DNA of 64,000 nucleotides from Perognathus longimembris pacificus (taxonomy: Eukaryota > Chordata > Mammalia > Rodentia > Heteromyidae), in contig NC_063172.1 of assembly GCF_023159225.1 (NCBI RefSeq), positions 37,266,832 to 37,330,831 of the forward strand, given 5' to 3'. How positions within the stretch are numbered: the first letter of the stretch is position 1; each line of letters starts with the position of its first letter. Shown here in pieces: positions 22,100 to 32,765 of this stretch. The notes under the pieces are model-generated. The model saw nothing but the letters and a program-made list of their open reading frames with translations, was not told the origin of the DNA and searched no databases. Made by a program: the position numbers and the translations under genes.

Positions 22100-25000
22100 T
22101 TCCATAGAGTCCATGTTTCTGTGGGTCCAGCTCACTTCACTTAGTATAACTTTTCCAAGTCCTTCCATTTCCTTACAAATGGGGCAATGTCATTCTTTCT
22201 GATAGAGGCATACAATTCCATTGTGTATATGTACCACATTTTTCTGATCCATTCTTCTACTGAGGGGCATCTGGGTTGGTTCCAGATTCTAGTTATGACA
22301 AATTGTGCTGCGATGAACATTGTTGTGCTGGTGGTTTTAGTGTGATTATGTTTGTAGTCTTTTGGATAAATACCCAAAAGTGGGGCTGCTGGGTCATAGG
22401 AGAGTTCTATGTTTAGTCTTCTGAGGAAATCCATACCACTTGCCAGAGTGGCTGAACCAGTTTACATTCCCACCAACAATGAAGTAGGGTTCACTTTTGG
22501 CCACATCCCCTCCAACAACTGTTATTGTTAGTTTTCTTGATAAAGGACATTCTTACTGGGGTGAGGTGGAATCTCAATGTTGTTTTGATTTGCATTTCTT
22601 TTATGGTCAGTGATGTAGAGTACTTTTCCATATATCTCTTGGCCATTCTCATTTCCTGATCAGAGAAGTCTCTTTTTAAGTCACTAGCCCACTTGATGAA
22701 GGGGCTATTGGTTCTTTGCAGTTTTGTTTTGGAGGAAGGTAATTTTTTTAGTTCTGCATATATTTTAGATATGAGGCCTTTGTCCATTGAATGGCCAGTA
22801 AAAATCTTCTCCCAATCTGTGGGCTTTCTGTTTATCTTGCGAGCTATGTTCGTTGCCCTGCAGAAGCTCTGCAGTTTGATGCAGTCCCATTTGTCTAACC
22901 TTTCTTTGATTTGAAGCCTTTCTGGGTCTTTGTTAAGAAAGTTCCGTCCTGTGCCAAGGAGCCCGAGTGTTTCTCCTACTCCTTCGATTAGTGTTTTCAT
23001 GGTGTCTGTTTTGATTTCTATGTCTTTGATTGATTTGGAATTGATTTTGGTGCAGGGTGATATATAAGGATCTAGTTTTAGTTTGTTGCATGTGTTGAAC
23101 CAGCTTTGCCAGAACCATTTGTTAAAGAGGCTATGCTTCTTCCAGCCTAATGTTTCAGCTCCTTTATCAAAGATAAAGTAGGTATAATTCTGTGGGTTCA
23201 CTTCTGGGTCTTCAATTCTGTTCCATTGGTCTTCACGCCTGTGCCGGTGCCAATACCTAGCTGTTTTTATTACTGCATCTTTATAACACAGCTTGAAGTT
23301 GGGTATTGTAATTCCTCCAACACTGTTCCTTCTGCTTAGGATTGTTTTTGCTATTCTAGGTCTTTAATTGTTCCATATGAATTTCTGGACTGATTCCTCT
23401 ATTTCATTAAAAAATGGTGTTGGGATATTAATGGGTATTGCATTGAATTTGTAGATAGCCTTTGGCAATATTGCCATTTTGATTATATTAATTCTTCCTA
23501 TCCAGGAGCATGGGAGGTTTTTCCATCTCCTTTTTTCTGCCTTAATTTCATTTTTCATATTTTTAATATTCTCATCATAGAGGTCATTTACTTCTTTGGT
23601 TAAGGTTATTCCTAGGTACTTTATGTTTTTTGAGGCTATTGCAAAATGAGTTGTTTTCCTGATTTCCTGATTTCAGCCTCGGTCTTTGGGTCGTTAGCAT
23701 AGAGAAAGGCCATTGATTTTTGAGGGTTTATTTTATATCCTGCTACTTTGCCAAAGTTTTGGATCACCTCTAGTAGCTTGGGGGTAGAGTCTATGGGATT
23801 CTTTAGGTATAGGATCATGTCATCTGTAAAGAGAGAAAGTTTAACTACATCTTTTCCTATTTGGATCCCCTTTATATTTTCTTCTTTCCTAATTGCTATG
23901 GGTAGGAATTCTAGCACTATGTTGAAGAGAAGGGGAGAGAGTGGACATCCCTGTCTAGTTCCTGATTTTAAAGGGAATGGCTTTAGTTTTTCACCATTTA
24001 GAGTTATGCTTACTGTTGGTTTGTCATAAACTGCCTTGATTAAATTCAGGAATGTTCCCTGGAATCCCAGTTTTTCCAGGGCTTTTAGCATAAATCGGTG
24101 CTGGATTTTATCAAACGCTTTCTCCGCACCGAGTGATATAACCATGTGGTTCTTTACCTTGCTCCAGTTGATGTGATGAATTGCATCAATTGACTTGCGT
24201 GTATTGAACCAACTTTGCATCACTGGGAATAATCCAGTTTGATCGTGGTGTATGATTTTTTTGATGACCTGTTGAAGTCTATTGGCCAGAATTTTGTTGA
24301 GAATTTTTGAGTCTATATTCATCAGGGAAATCGGTCTATAGTTCTCTTTCCATGATGAGTCCCTGCCTCGTTTTGGGATGAGGGTTATACTGGCTTCATA
24401 GAAAGTGTCTGGTATTGAACGTTCTCTTTCAATTTCATTGAAGAGTTTGAGAAATATTGGTGTGAGTTCTGTTTTGAAGGCCTTGTAGAATTCTGCTGTC
24501 TCCATGAACTGTAAGATATTCTGTGGTGGCAGTTTGAGTTTGAGTTGAGTTCTAATTTTATTCCATTGTGGTCTGAGAGAATGCAGGGAATGGTTTTGAA
24601 TTTGTACAGATTTTCTTTTTGCCCTAAGATGTGATCTATTTTGGAGAATGTTCCATGTGCCGCTGAGAAGAATATGTGTTCTGGGTGGATTATTCTGTAG
24701 ATGTCAGTTAAGTCTAGTTGGTCTATGCAATTGTTTGGATCTGTGGTTTCTTTGTTCAGTGTTTGGCGTGTTGATCTATCCAGAGGTGATAGTGGAGTGT
24801 TAAAGTCCCCAACTATCAATGTGTTTGAGTCTATGAATGTTTTTAGAGTCATTAGTGTTTGTTTGATGAAGTTGGGTGCTCCTGTATTTGGTGTGTAGAT
24901 ATTTAGGATGGTTATATCGTCCTGTAAGAGAGATCCCTTTACTAGTATGTAGTAACTTTCTTTGTCTCTTCTTACCTTTTTTAATTTGAAGTTAGTTTTG

Positions 25001-25215
25001 TCTGCTTATGGGGACCGTTTACTTGATATATTTTATCCAGCCTTTCACTTTTAGAAGATGTTTACTTTTGCTGGATAAATGAGTCTCTTGGAGTCAGCAG
25101 AAAGATGGATCTTGATATTTGATCCAACTTATGAGCCTATGTCGTTTGATTGGCGAATTAAGTCCATTAATGTTGAGAGATAGGATTGAGAGCTGATCAT
25201 TTGTTCCTTTCATTA
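22100..25215 (-). pseudogene. LINE-1 ORF2 pseudogene (endonuclease and reverse transcriptase)
   Basis: ORF2p nicks target DNA and reverse-transcribes L1 RNA at the nick. The endonuclease is visible in pieces. An N-terminal 'LNINGLNSPIKRHR' (about 25,160-25,200) and an 'LQETHL' with the metal-binding Glu (about 25,080) are broken by stops. The C-terminal part keeps VGDFN, FSKIDHI and the catalytic His in SDHNGIKL (24,545-24,852). After that the frame jumps near 24,520 directly to 'TAEFYKAF', so the linker (about 240 codons by comparison with human L1, an estimate) is deleted. The reverse transcriptase (24,505-23,636, 289 codons open) has [12 protein letters not shown] and FTDD at residues 226-229. 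The motif A catalytic Asp is Gly (SLGAEKAFD, codon GGT at 24,128-24,130). The C-terminal part, with the zinc-knuckle Cys residues (22,491-23,201 and 22,141-22,434), is split by frameshifts. Confidence 0.92.
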
Positions 25216-25271
25216 TCCCTATCTTGTTAAAGGCTGAGTCTTCCCATTTGTTGATCTGACATTCTGGTTTA

Positions 25272-26280
25272 CTATTTAGGGCTCATTTCTCTGTCTGCAT
25301 TGGGATCTTGATTATTTTCCCTGTATAGTACATCTTTGAGGATTTTTTGTAAAGCTGGTTTGGTGGGGATATATTGTTTCAGTATTTCCTTAATGTGGAA
25401 GACTTTTATTTGACCTTCGGCTATGAATGAGAGTTTAGCTGGGTACACTATTCTTGGTTGGTAGTTATTTTTATTTAGGGTTTGGCATACCTCATTCCAG
25501 GCTCTTCTTGCTTTCATGGTTTCTGCTGAGAAGTCTTGGGTAATTCTGATGGATTTTCCTTTATATGTGATTGTTTTCTTCTCCCTAACAGCTTTAAGGA
25601 TTCTTTCCTTAGACTCTATTGATCCTGTTTTGATCCCAATGTGTCGGTGAGATGTCCTATTCTGGTCTGGTCTGTTTGGGGTTCTAAATGCTTCTTGTAT
25701 CTGTATAGGCCTATCCTTCTGGATATTTGGGAAGTTCTTGGCTAATATTCTCTTAAATAGGTTGCCTATTCCATTAACTTCCTTCTCCAAGTTTTCCTCA
25801 GCACCTATTTTCCTTAAATTTGGCTTTCTGATTGTATCTTGAATCTCCTGGAGTGCTCTGTTTTGTCAGTTGGATTGGTTTTGTATTGCTTTTTGATCTT
25901 TCTCCACACATTCTAAGGAATCTTCAGCTCCTGAGATTCTATCCTCTGCTTCAGTTAGTCGGGACTGTAGGCTAACTACTTGATTTCGAATCTCTTTTCC
26001 TTCTGACTGGTCTTTCCTGATGATTTCCATGTCCTTGCAATAATTATCTCTTAGGTCCTGCATGGACTTCTTTACTTCATTAACTTCATTAATTTTTTTT
26101 TTGAGTTCTGTCTCCCAAATCTTTTAGCTTGGTAGTTATCTTTTCATTTGACTCTTGAAGTTCATTTATCTTTTTATTTGTGGAGGCCATGAAATTCTCC
26201 ATTACTATTTGCTTTGCCTCCACACACTCTAGAATAATTGACTGAAGAGATTCAAAGTTTTCACTTACCATGTTTATCAG
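25272..26280 (-). pseudogene. LINE-1 ORF1 pseudogene (RNA-binding chaperone)
   Basis: ORF1p trimerises through a coiled coil, coats L1 RNA and acts as a nucleic-acid chaperone. Three open pieces in sense order cover it. 26,271-26,089 and 26,063-25,866 are rich in Glu, Lys, Leu and Gln with heptad-like spacing (for example EIRNQVVSLQSRLTEAEDRI), as expected of the coiled coil. 25,790-25,272 (172 codons) matches the RRM and C-terminal domain (NLFKRILAKNFPN, then RPIQIQEAFRTPNRPDQNR and RHIGIKT, ending at a stop at 25,272). The pieces lie in different frames or are separated by stops, so no intact protein is made. The combined span of about 1 kb is the usual ORF1 size. Confidence 0.88.
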
Positions 26281-26299
26281 TAAACTTTGTAGAGCATTT

Positions 26300-28674
26300 T
26301 GTGGGTTCTATTCTATGTCTTTGATTGACTACTCTGCTTGCTGCTTGTTTTGAGTGGGAGATAATACTCCACTGTTGGCCACCTTTCTTGTGTTTCTTCT
26401 GCCCATTTGGATTGGGAATGCCAGTCTACAAGCACCTTGGAGCACCTTTTAAGAACCATAGCAGACCTTACCAAGCACTGTTGTGTAAATCTTAGAAGTT
26501 CACAATTATATACAAATACCTTTTATACCTGTGTATAAAATTATATTTGGTGTTCCTAAAGAATACAATTTCAATATAACAACCAATCCTGAGCCCTGTA
26601 ATCAGTAGTTACTTATTTACTGTTACAACCCTATGAGCAAATCTTGTTCTTATATTAAGTTCTTTTTGGACTGGCTTTCTCTATGAACCCCTTTGATTCA
26701 CTGGGAATAAGCAGGGATACCCTCTATCCAGTAACCAGGAGTCAATGGAATCTGGAGGTCCTAGAAGTAGGTCAGGAGGGTAAGTTAGAGGTAGTAAAGA
26801 AAATAGAGTAAAATGTATGGGAGGGTGATGATTTTGATATAGTTTCAGTGACGCAGAAATGTGGAGGAGAGTAGAATCAGTAGAAAGAACAAGGTTAAAA
26901 TGATACACAATGGAGAGTTAGCAGTAAAGAGTGGAGGTGTTATTCATAGGAAAGTTATTTTTAAAGAAAGAGAATGCAAAGAGAGAAATAAAAAAATACT
27001 GGAAGGCAGATGTACATAACAGAAAAATTATTTAAAAATAATAAGAAGGAAAAAAAGAAAAAATCAGGAAAGAAAAAACAAACAACAACAACAACAAAAA
27101 GCAACAAAAAAGAACTTGATAGAACCAACAGGTAAAAATTGAAAAGAAAAACAAACCAATGACTTTTCAGAAATGAAAATATATACACTAAAAAAAAAAA
27201 AAGAAAGCTTAAAAATCATTTGAGAAAAAACAAAAAAATTAAAATGAGTCTTCCTTGTTTGGTGGCTTTCTACAGTCTCCGGTTTCCTTGCAATGGTCTG
27301 CAGTCTATTCTGCCGCTTGGCTGGTTTGACTTGCTTTCAGTTCGCAGGGGGTGGATCTGCTCTCTGCTGGAGCCAGCCGGCAGCAAAGAGGAAATCCTGA
27401 TTGAGGGGATGAGGATTAAAGAAAAAGAAAGATAGACAAGAGAAAAAAGAAGACAAGAGACAAAAGATGGGCTTTGTGAGGTCTGCAGCTTAAGATTGTA
27501 ACTCAAGAATGCAGCCACGTTTATTCTTAACTTCCATTTTATATGCAGTTTAGGAACCAGGGAAAGCATAGGGTTGCTAAAATTCAAGAACACAAAGAGG
27601 CTTTGAAGTTCGCAACATTGATGGCAGTACATACAGGATGAGGTTGATTAACATAGGAATGTACTCCAGGGGACATAGCAAAGCGGACATAGCAAAGCAA
27701 TTCCGGGTTGTGGCTGAGATGGTAGTAAACAAATGTCCTTGCACTTAGCATATCCTAGTGATAACAACACAGCCAGAGGTCAGAATGAGATTAGCTGCTC
27801 CTTGGGCTCCCAACACTGCTCTGACCCTCTTCCTTTGTCAGTGAAATCCTGGGCTCTGTGGTTCCCACAGCTTGCAGGTAAGACTTGGGCGTCCTCTGTA
27901 GGTGGCAGATGTGAACAGTCTTGGGAACCGTGGCTCCTCCCATCTGCTGTAGGGCGGCTGCCTTTAAAGCCTGGCTCTGAATAGGCTGTGGACTCAACAG
28001 GGCGGGGCGCCTCTGGTCTGGTTTACCCAGCTGAGAGCTGCTTGCCTGGGGGAGGTTCCTCCCTCCCGGGTGGGGCAGCCTCCTGTGTAGAGCAGGGTAT
28101 GGAATTCAGCTCCATTTCGGGCTGGGAATTGGGCTTCTAAACAGGACCGTTCTCTGTTTCGGGAACTGTTTGTTCTCCCGTGTGGCTGTTCTGTGCCACC
28201 GGTACGATAGCTGCTTGCCGCATTTGCTTTTAATTGAGGAATTCTGGCAGTCCGGGCAGTCCACCTGTAGCTGAGCCCAGGACAAGCCCCTGCCCCCCGC
28301 CCCCCTCCCCCCCAGCCTGGGCAGGGGTCATACTCCTGGGTGGAGCTGGCTCTCACTGGTCGGTACCTCTTGCCCTTCTCAAAGATGGCTGCTTTATCCT
28401 CACTTTCCCTAGGTGGGCTTTAGCTCCAGTCTTGTCTGACCCTTTGCCAGTGTCAAATATGGCACTTTGCTCTGGCGTTGGGGGAAGGAGCTCTTCTGTG
28501 GGCAGGAGTGAGAGTGACTTTCGTGGGGGTACTCATGCTTTCTCTGTGATTTCGGCCCATCCGTGCTCAGCCTGCGATCTATCTGTACTCCATTGTCTGG
28601 AAGATTTCTCCCTGGTCTCCGTTGAGTGCTTTAGCTGCAGGGAGTGCAGGGCGCTGTGCTGGCACAGGCACTGG
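26300..28674 (-). promoter_or_regulatory. LINE-1 5' UTR with CpG-rich promoter region
   Basis: Upstream of ORF1 on the minus strand the sequence first becomes T-rich in sense (A-rich on plus, 26,960-27,250). Outside the LTR it then becomes GC- and CpG-rich (27,250-27,356 and 27,822-28,674), unlike the AT-rich rest of the window. L1 5' UTRs contain an internal RNA polymerase II promoter. Seen here are a GC box GGGCGGGGCG (28,000-28,009), a C-rich block on plus at 28,287-28,313 (G-quadruplex capable on the sense strand) and a YY1-like AAGATGGC on plus at 28,382-28,389, antisense to the element. The assignment rests on position and composition; I cannot match it to a named 5' UTR family. Open frames of 83 and 173 codons on plus inside it have no family features. 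Confidence 0.7.
27357..27821 (-). mobile_element. Solo LTR of a class II (ERVK/IAP-type) endogenous retrovirus, with 6-bp TSD
   Basis: Read on minus, the element starts TGTTGGGAGCC at 27,815, the start typical of IAP-like class II LTRs. It runs about 453 bp to about 27,363. A TATAAAA-like box (about 27,536-27,543) lies just before an AATAAA (27,520-27,525 as TTTATT on plus), and a pyrimidine-rich stretch follows (27,420-27,480), as in U5 of these LTRs. The 6-bp word CTGCTC is repeated at 27,357-27,362 and 27,816-27,821, the TSD length expected for this class. Only one LTR is present with no internal gag, pro, pol or env, so it is a solo LTR left after recombination. It interrupts the L1 5' UTR and is therefore younger than that L1. 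The 120-codon minus frame here is a chance frame. Confidence 0.8.
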
Positions 28675-28698
28675 CCACAAACAAGACCACAAACAAGA
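28675..28698. repeat. Exact 12-bp tandem duplication at a LINE-1/LINE-1 junction
   Basis: CCACAAACAAGA occurs twice in a row, at 28,675-28,686 and 28,687-28,698. The second copy is native to the plus-strand L1 ORF2 that begins here. The first lies against the 5' end of the minus-strand L1. It may be a trace of the 5' junction of one of the insertions. Confidence 0.85.
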
Positions 28699-29481
28699 AC
28701 ACACTTAAGCCACCAGCACAACAATATTCATAGCAGCACAATTTGTCATAGCTAAAATATGGAACCAGCTCAGATGCCCCTCAGTAGACGAATGAATCAG
28801 AAAAATGTGGTACATATACACAATGGAATTTTATGCCTCTATCAGAATGAATGACATTGCCCCATTGGTAAGGAAATGGAAGGACTTGGAAAAAAATTAT
28901 ACTAAGTGAAGTGAGCCAGACCCAAAGAAACATGGACTCTATGGTCGCTCTCATAGGGAATAATTAGCACAGGTTTAGGCTAGTCACAGCAGAGGATCAC
29001 AATAACCTAATAGCTATGCCCCTATTTATGCATAAGATGATGTCAAGTGAAATGAACTCCATGTTATGGAAACGACTGTTATATCACCGTTGTAATCACT
29101 TTCAACATGCCATGTGAAACTGTAGCTTCTATTGTTGATTATCCTCTTGTATCCCCTTCCTGTGGCTGTACCTGCACTATCACTGTATCTCATCTTAGTA
29201 CACTGGATACTGTATGTGCTGGTATTAGAACTAGGGAAGTGAAAGGGAATAACAAAATTGAGAGACAAAGAATAAAAAGACAAATGACTCCAAAAGCAAT
29301 CCTTGAAAAACCATTTGGTGTAAACCAACTGATTAACTCATTCAGGGAGAGGCGGGGAGGGGCGAAGGGAGAATGAGGGAGGAGGTAACAAACAGTACCA
29401 GAAATGTACCCAAGGCCTAACGTATGAAACTGTAACCTCTCTGTACATCACTTTGACAATAAATAAGAAAAAACTAGTACA
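28687..29481 (+). mobile_element. 5'-truncated LINE-1 3' piece (ORF2 end and 3' UTR)
   Basis: Plus-strand L1 starting in the last part of ORF2 ('CACAAACAAGAACACAC') and running through the stop region near 28,960, the 3' UTR, a purine tract (29,345-29,380) and AATAAATAAGAAAAA (29,459-29,473). It lies head to head with the large minus-strand L1. The long minus frame at 29,026-29,328 is antisense to it. No clear TSD was found. Confidence 0.9.
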
Positions 29482-29545
29482 TGAAATGTACTCATGGCCT
29501 AACCTATGAAACTGTAAAAAAATAAAAAAAATAAATAAAACAATT
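29482..29545 (+). mobile_element. Second LINE-1 3' tail in tandem, lacking the canonical end
   Basis: Directly after the poly(A) of the previous element about 40 bases of L1 3' terminus appear again ('GAAATGTACTCATGGCCTAA'), ending GAAACTGTAA and then an A-rich tail. The final block with CTGTACATC...ACAATAA is missing. The same early end and the same 'CATGGCC' variant are found in the L1 at 12,655-14,398. Confidence 0.8.
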
Positions 29546-30745
29546 TCTTGTGTATCTACTTCCTATGTATAATATTTTAAGACAATTTCTTCTTTAATAC
29601 ATTGAGCATGTTGGAAATTCAGATCAGAAAACATGACAAAATGTTTTCCAGAAAAAACTAAATCATACTGAAAAATTTCAAATTTATTGTTTGTTTGTTT
29701 GTTTTTATAACACCATGCCAGCACTTTATATCTCTGAACTTAAAAGCTTGCTTTTCTAAAAAGAAAGCATATGTATTGGGAATAGCTCTGAGGATATAAT
29801 TTTTATGTTAGAATTATACTTTTTATTCCTTCATGTTTTTCACTCTCTTTAACTCAGTTCTCTTTAACTCAGACTTATTTTCTCTTTAGATGTCCAAAAG
29901 TTAATAAGACTATTTTCTGAGCAAAGAATTGTCACTGATTTTTCATGGTAGGTAACTTGAAATAATTATTTCTACTTTATAGTTACATGAAGTAATAAAA
30001 GAATGTTTTTTAATTTCTTCATCAAATCTAATAATCATTAATTTTGTAAATATAAGTAAAAATCAATCTTATTATTATTCAGTGCTTTGGCTTAGATTGA
30101 GGCTCTTAGGTAACACATTCTTACCAATTTCCATTTTCATCTTTCTTCATAAAAGTTACCATTTGGGAAGCAAAATGTATATATAGGAATCATAAAATAC
30201 AGTCAATTCTTAAGCTCATGAAAATAAAATAATACAATATAACTGGTTTTTTAAATTTCAGAAACTCTTCTAAATGAGATAAAATAGAGAACATATTTAA
30301 TTATTTTTTCAGTGAAAAGCCTGTGTGTATTCTTTTCTGAATTTGAGACTTTCATTTTTCCATTTTGAAGAGCAAATATCACAAGTAATGAAAAGCAAAC
30401 TGTTTCATGACTGAAAAGTGAGGAAAACTGTAGTTGAGCTCCATTTTATTAATTTGACTTAAAAAGGAATATTTACTATACATATTAAGTGTTTTTCTCT
30501 AAAAAAGACTATTCAAAAATTTTAATTTAAATTAACTATAATGAATTCAAATTAAGAGAAAATGTAAAAACAATGGGCTAATAATGGCTATAGACAAAAA
30601 GGAAGTCTTTGCATTTCAATGGATTAAAGGTAGGAAATGTGAATTGACTGGTTAGCCATCTACATGGATAGATGAAGGGCTATATTTTCTACATTTGTTC
30701 TTTTTCACTTGCTCATGGATATGTGAAATGTTGACTAAAAACTGC
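29546..30745. other. Unique AT-rich DNA
   Basis: Contains a (GTTT)n stretch at about 29,689-29,705. No gene or named repeat. Confidence 0.5.
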
Positions 30746-31005
30746 CATCATAGCCAGACACCATTGGTTAGCACATACAATCCTAATTACTCAAGAGCCT
30801 GAGATCTGAGAATTGTAGTTCAAAGCCTGCTCAGGCAGGCAATACCATGAAACTCATACTGCCAACAAACCACCAAAAAAACCTCTAAGTGGAGCTGTGG
30901 ATCAAGTGGTAGAGTGCTAACATTCATCAGGAAAGCTGAAGGGACAGTGCCCAGGCCCTGAATTCAAGCCACAGAACCTGCACCAACAGAACAAAGCAAA
31001 ACCAA
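30746..31005 (+). mobile_element. B1-like + Geo-type dimeric SINE
   Basis: The B1-like left monomer ('CCTAATTACTCAAGAGCCTG', about 30,782-30,801) is followed by a 'AACAAACCACCAAAAAAACC' linker and the right monomer ('GGAGCTGTGGATCAAGTGG' through 'GAATTCAAGCCACAGAACC', about 30,891-30,979). The tail is A-rich. Moderately diverged; no clear TSD. Confidence 0.85.
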
Positions 31006-31754
31006 AAAACAGTCATGGTATCCAGGAAAAATGTATGCATTATTGCTCAAAGCTGGAACATATGTAATATCCAGTTTGTACCTCATGAATATAGTTATAA
31101 TATGTGATCTGAGAATGGCAGGAAGCTGATTGAAAAAATCTCAGAGAATTTGTGTGCAAAATTCATCTTCTCATTTCCTCACTAATTACATGCTGAAACA
31201 CTTTCCTACTCCATGCGTGCTCTATAGTACATCTTTTTGGTAAGAAGAAAAATTTGTTATCCTTTACTGACACATACTTTTTCTTATCCCCTTTTTATCT
31301 CAAATACAAATTATTCTGTCATGTTTATTTATTCTTGTGAAGCGATTTCAATTTCCTTTTGTATGACCTGCATTAACCATCTGAGACTCTTCTGCAAGTC
31401 CATTCTTCCTTAAACATTCTGTCTGCTGCTTCAGAATATCAGCAATATCCATTCTTTTGACATATTTCTCCTTTCAAACATGTTTTAACTGATAAATTTG
31501 ATTCCTTTCTTTCATTTATCTTTATCTCAGTCAGCAGAAAATTTACTAATCAATTTTTTCTTTAGGTCAATTATTAATCGAGATAGTATCTCAAAATTTT
31601 TTGTTAAATTACAATTTCTTTGTTCAACTTAAAGATAGTAAAAAATAAAGGAAATCTTGTAGAAAAATTAAAAAAGGGTGTCTTAGTTGAAAAATTTTAA
31701 AATGCCCCTTGAAATTGTGTTGTTTGTCCAGAAAATATTATCTAATTTATGTTT
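31006..31754. other. Unique AT-rich DNA
   Basis: No feature recognised. Confidence 0.5.
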
Positions 31755-32605
31755 AAAAATTTCGTTGTCAAGGTGATATACAGAGGGGTTACAGTTACAT
31801 ATGCAAGGTAGAAAGTACATTTCTTGTCATACATGTTACTCCTTCTCTCATTTTTCTACCACCTTTGTGCCCCCCAGACCCCAGGTTGCACAGTCAATTT
31901 CCAACATATTGTCTTGTGAATATTGCTGGGTTGGTTCACCCTTTATCGTTTGTCTCATTGTTTTGATGTTCCCCTTCCCTTCCATAATTCAGATAAACAT
32001 ATATACAATACCATGGTACCAAAATCAAATATAGTGACAACAGGGATAAATGATAGGAAAGAAAAATGAAAGAAGAAAGAACTAATTTCACACAGTAAAT
32101 TTAAAACAACAACAACAAAGAAAATCACTTGTTTCTAATCTTGGAGTTCTCATTTAACATCATCTTGTATGATCACAAGTACATAGCTTTTGAGCTATTG
32201 TGATCCTCTGCTCCTCTGCTAGGACTGTCCAAGACATATACTAATTATTACCAATGGGGGAAACCATGGAATCTCTACTTCTTTGAGTCTGCTTCTTCTC
32301 ACTTCTCTTAATATGATTTTTCCAAGTCTTTCCATTTCCTTATGAACGGGGCACTGTCATTCTTTCTGGTGGAAACATAGCATTTCATTGTATACATATA
32401 CCACATTTTTTTTGATCCATTCATCTACAGAGGGTATCTGAGTTGGTTTCATATTTTAGCTATGGAAAATAATCCTGAAATTAATATGACTGTGTTGGTA
32501 GCTTTAGTTGTGGTCTTTTTTGTGATCCTTTGAGTAAATGCCCAGAAGTGAGGTTTCTGGGACATAAGGGAGCTACATGTTTACTCTTTTGAGGTAAAGG
32601 TAGGC
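31755..32605 (-). mobile_element. Older LINE-1 3' fragment (3' UTR and ORF2 end)
   Basis: Minus-strand L1 of the older type whose tail reads 'ACAGAGGGGTTACAG' on plus (31,779-31,793). It runs from the 3' terminus to the ORF2 C-terminus (about 32,600). The coding part is decayed. Confidence 0.85.
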
Positions 32606-32649
32606 AGAAAGTATGTGACATTCTTATTTTAAATTAACCAGAAAAGAAA

Positions 32650-32765
32650 CCCAGAATTATACCTGTGGCTCAAGTTGTAGAGTGCCAACCTTGAGTGAAG
32701 AAACTCAGGGAACACCAACACTCTGAGTGCAAGCCCTGGTACACGCACACACATACACACACATG
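32650..32765 (+). repeat. Partial Geo-type SINE monomer with (CA)n tail
   Basis: Only the right monomer is recognisable ('CTGTGGCTCAAGTTGTAGAG' near 32,660, 'CTCTGAGTGCAAGCCCTGG' near 32,720), followed by an ACAC-rich tail to about 32,765. Confidence 0.7.

Larger units (their letters stand above)
21608..28674 (-). mobile_element. Near-full-length LINE-1 (3' UTR, ORF2, ORF1, 5' UTR), inactive
   Basis: The only L1 here that spans all parts. In sense (minus) order: 5' UTR about 28,674-26,300, ORF1 about 26,280-25,272, ORF2 about 25,215-22,100, 3' UTR about 22,095-21,608 with a purine tract (C-rich on plus, 21,690-21,735). The 5' UTR holds a solo LTR inserted later. Both ORFs carry frameshifts and stops, ORF2 lacks the linker between endonuclease and reverse transcriptase, and a catalytic aspartate is replaced by glycine. 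No TSD was found: the 3' side is an (AT)n repeat against another L1, and the 5' side abuts a plus-strand L1 piece. The element is a source of antisense frames but not of protein. Confidence 0.9.

Noticed and set aside
23748..24029. 93-codon plus-strand open frame
   Set aside because: Antisense to the L1 reverse transcriptase, which reads clearly on minus.
27270..27632. 120-codon minus-strand open frame
   Set aside because: Lies almost wholly inside the solo LTR and its flank. LTR U3/R/U5 is non-coding in this class, and the product has no recognisable feature.
28234..28755. 173-codon plus-strand open frame
   Set aside because: It runs antisense through the CpG-rich 5' UTR of the minus-strand L1 and into a plus-strand L1 piece. 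No domain or family feature is visible. CpG-rich DNA often stays open by chance.
28675..29545. Head-to-head L1s read as a simple single twin-primed insertion
   Set aside because: The minus L1 continues through its own 3' UTR to 21,608, so it cannot be merely the inverted arm of the plus piece unless it is itself composite. This is left as an open question in the findings.
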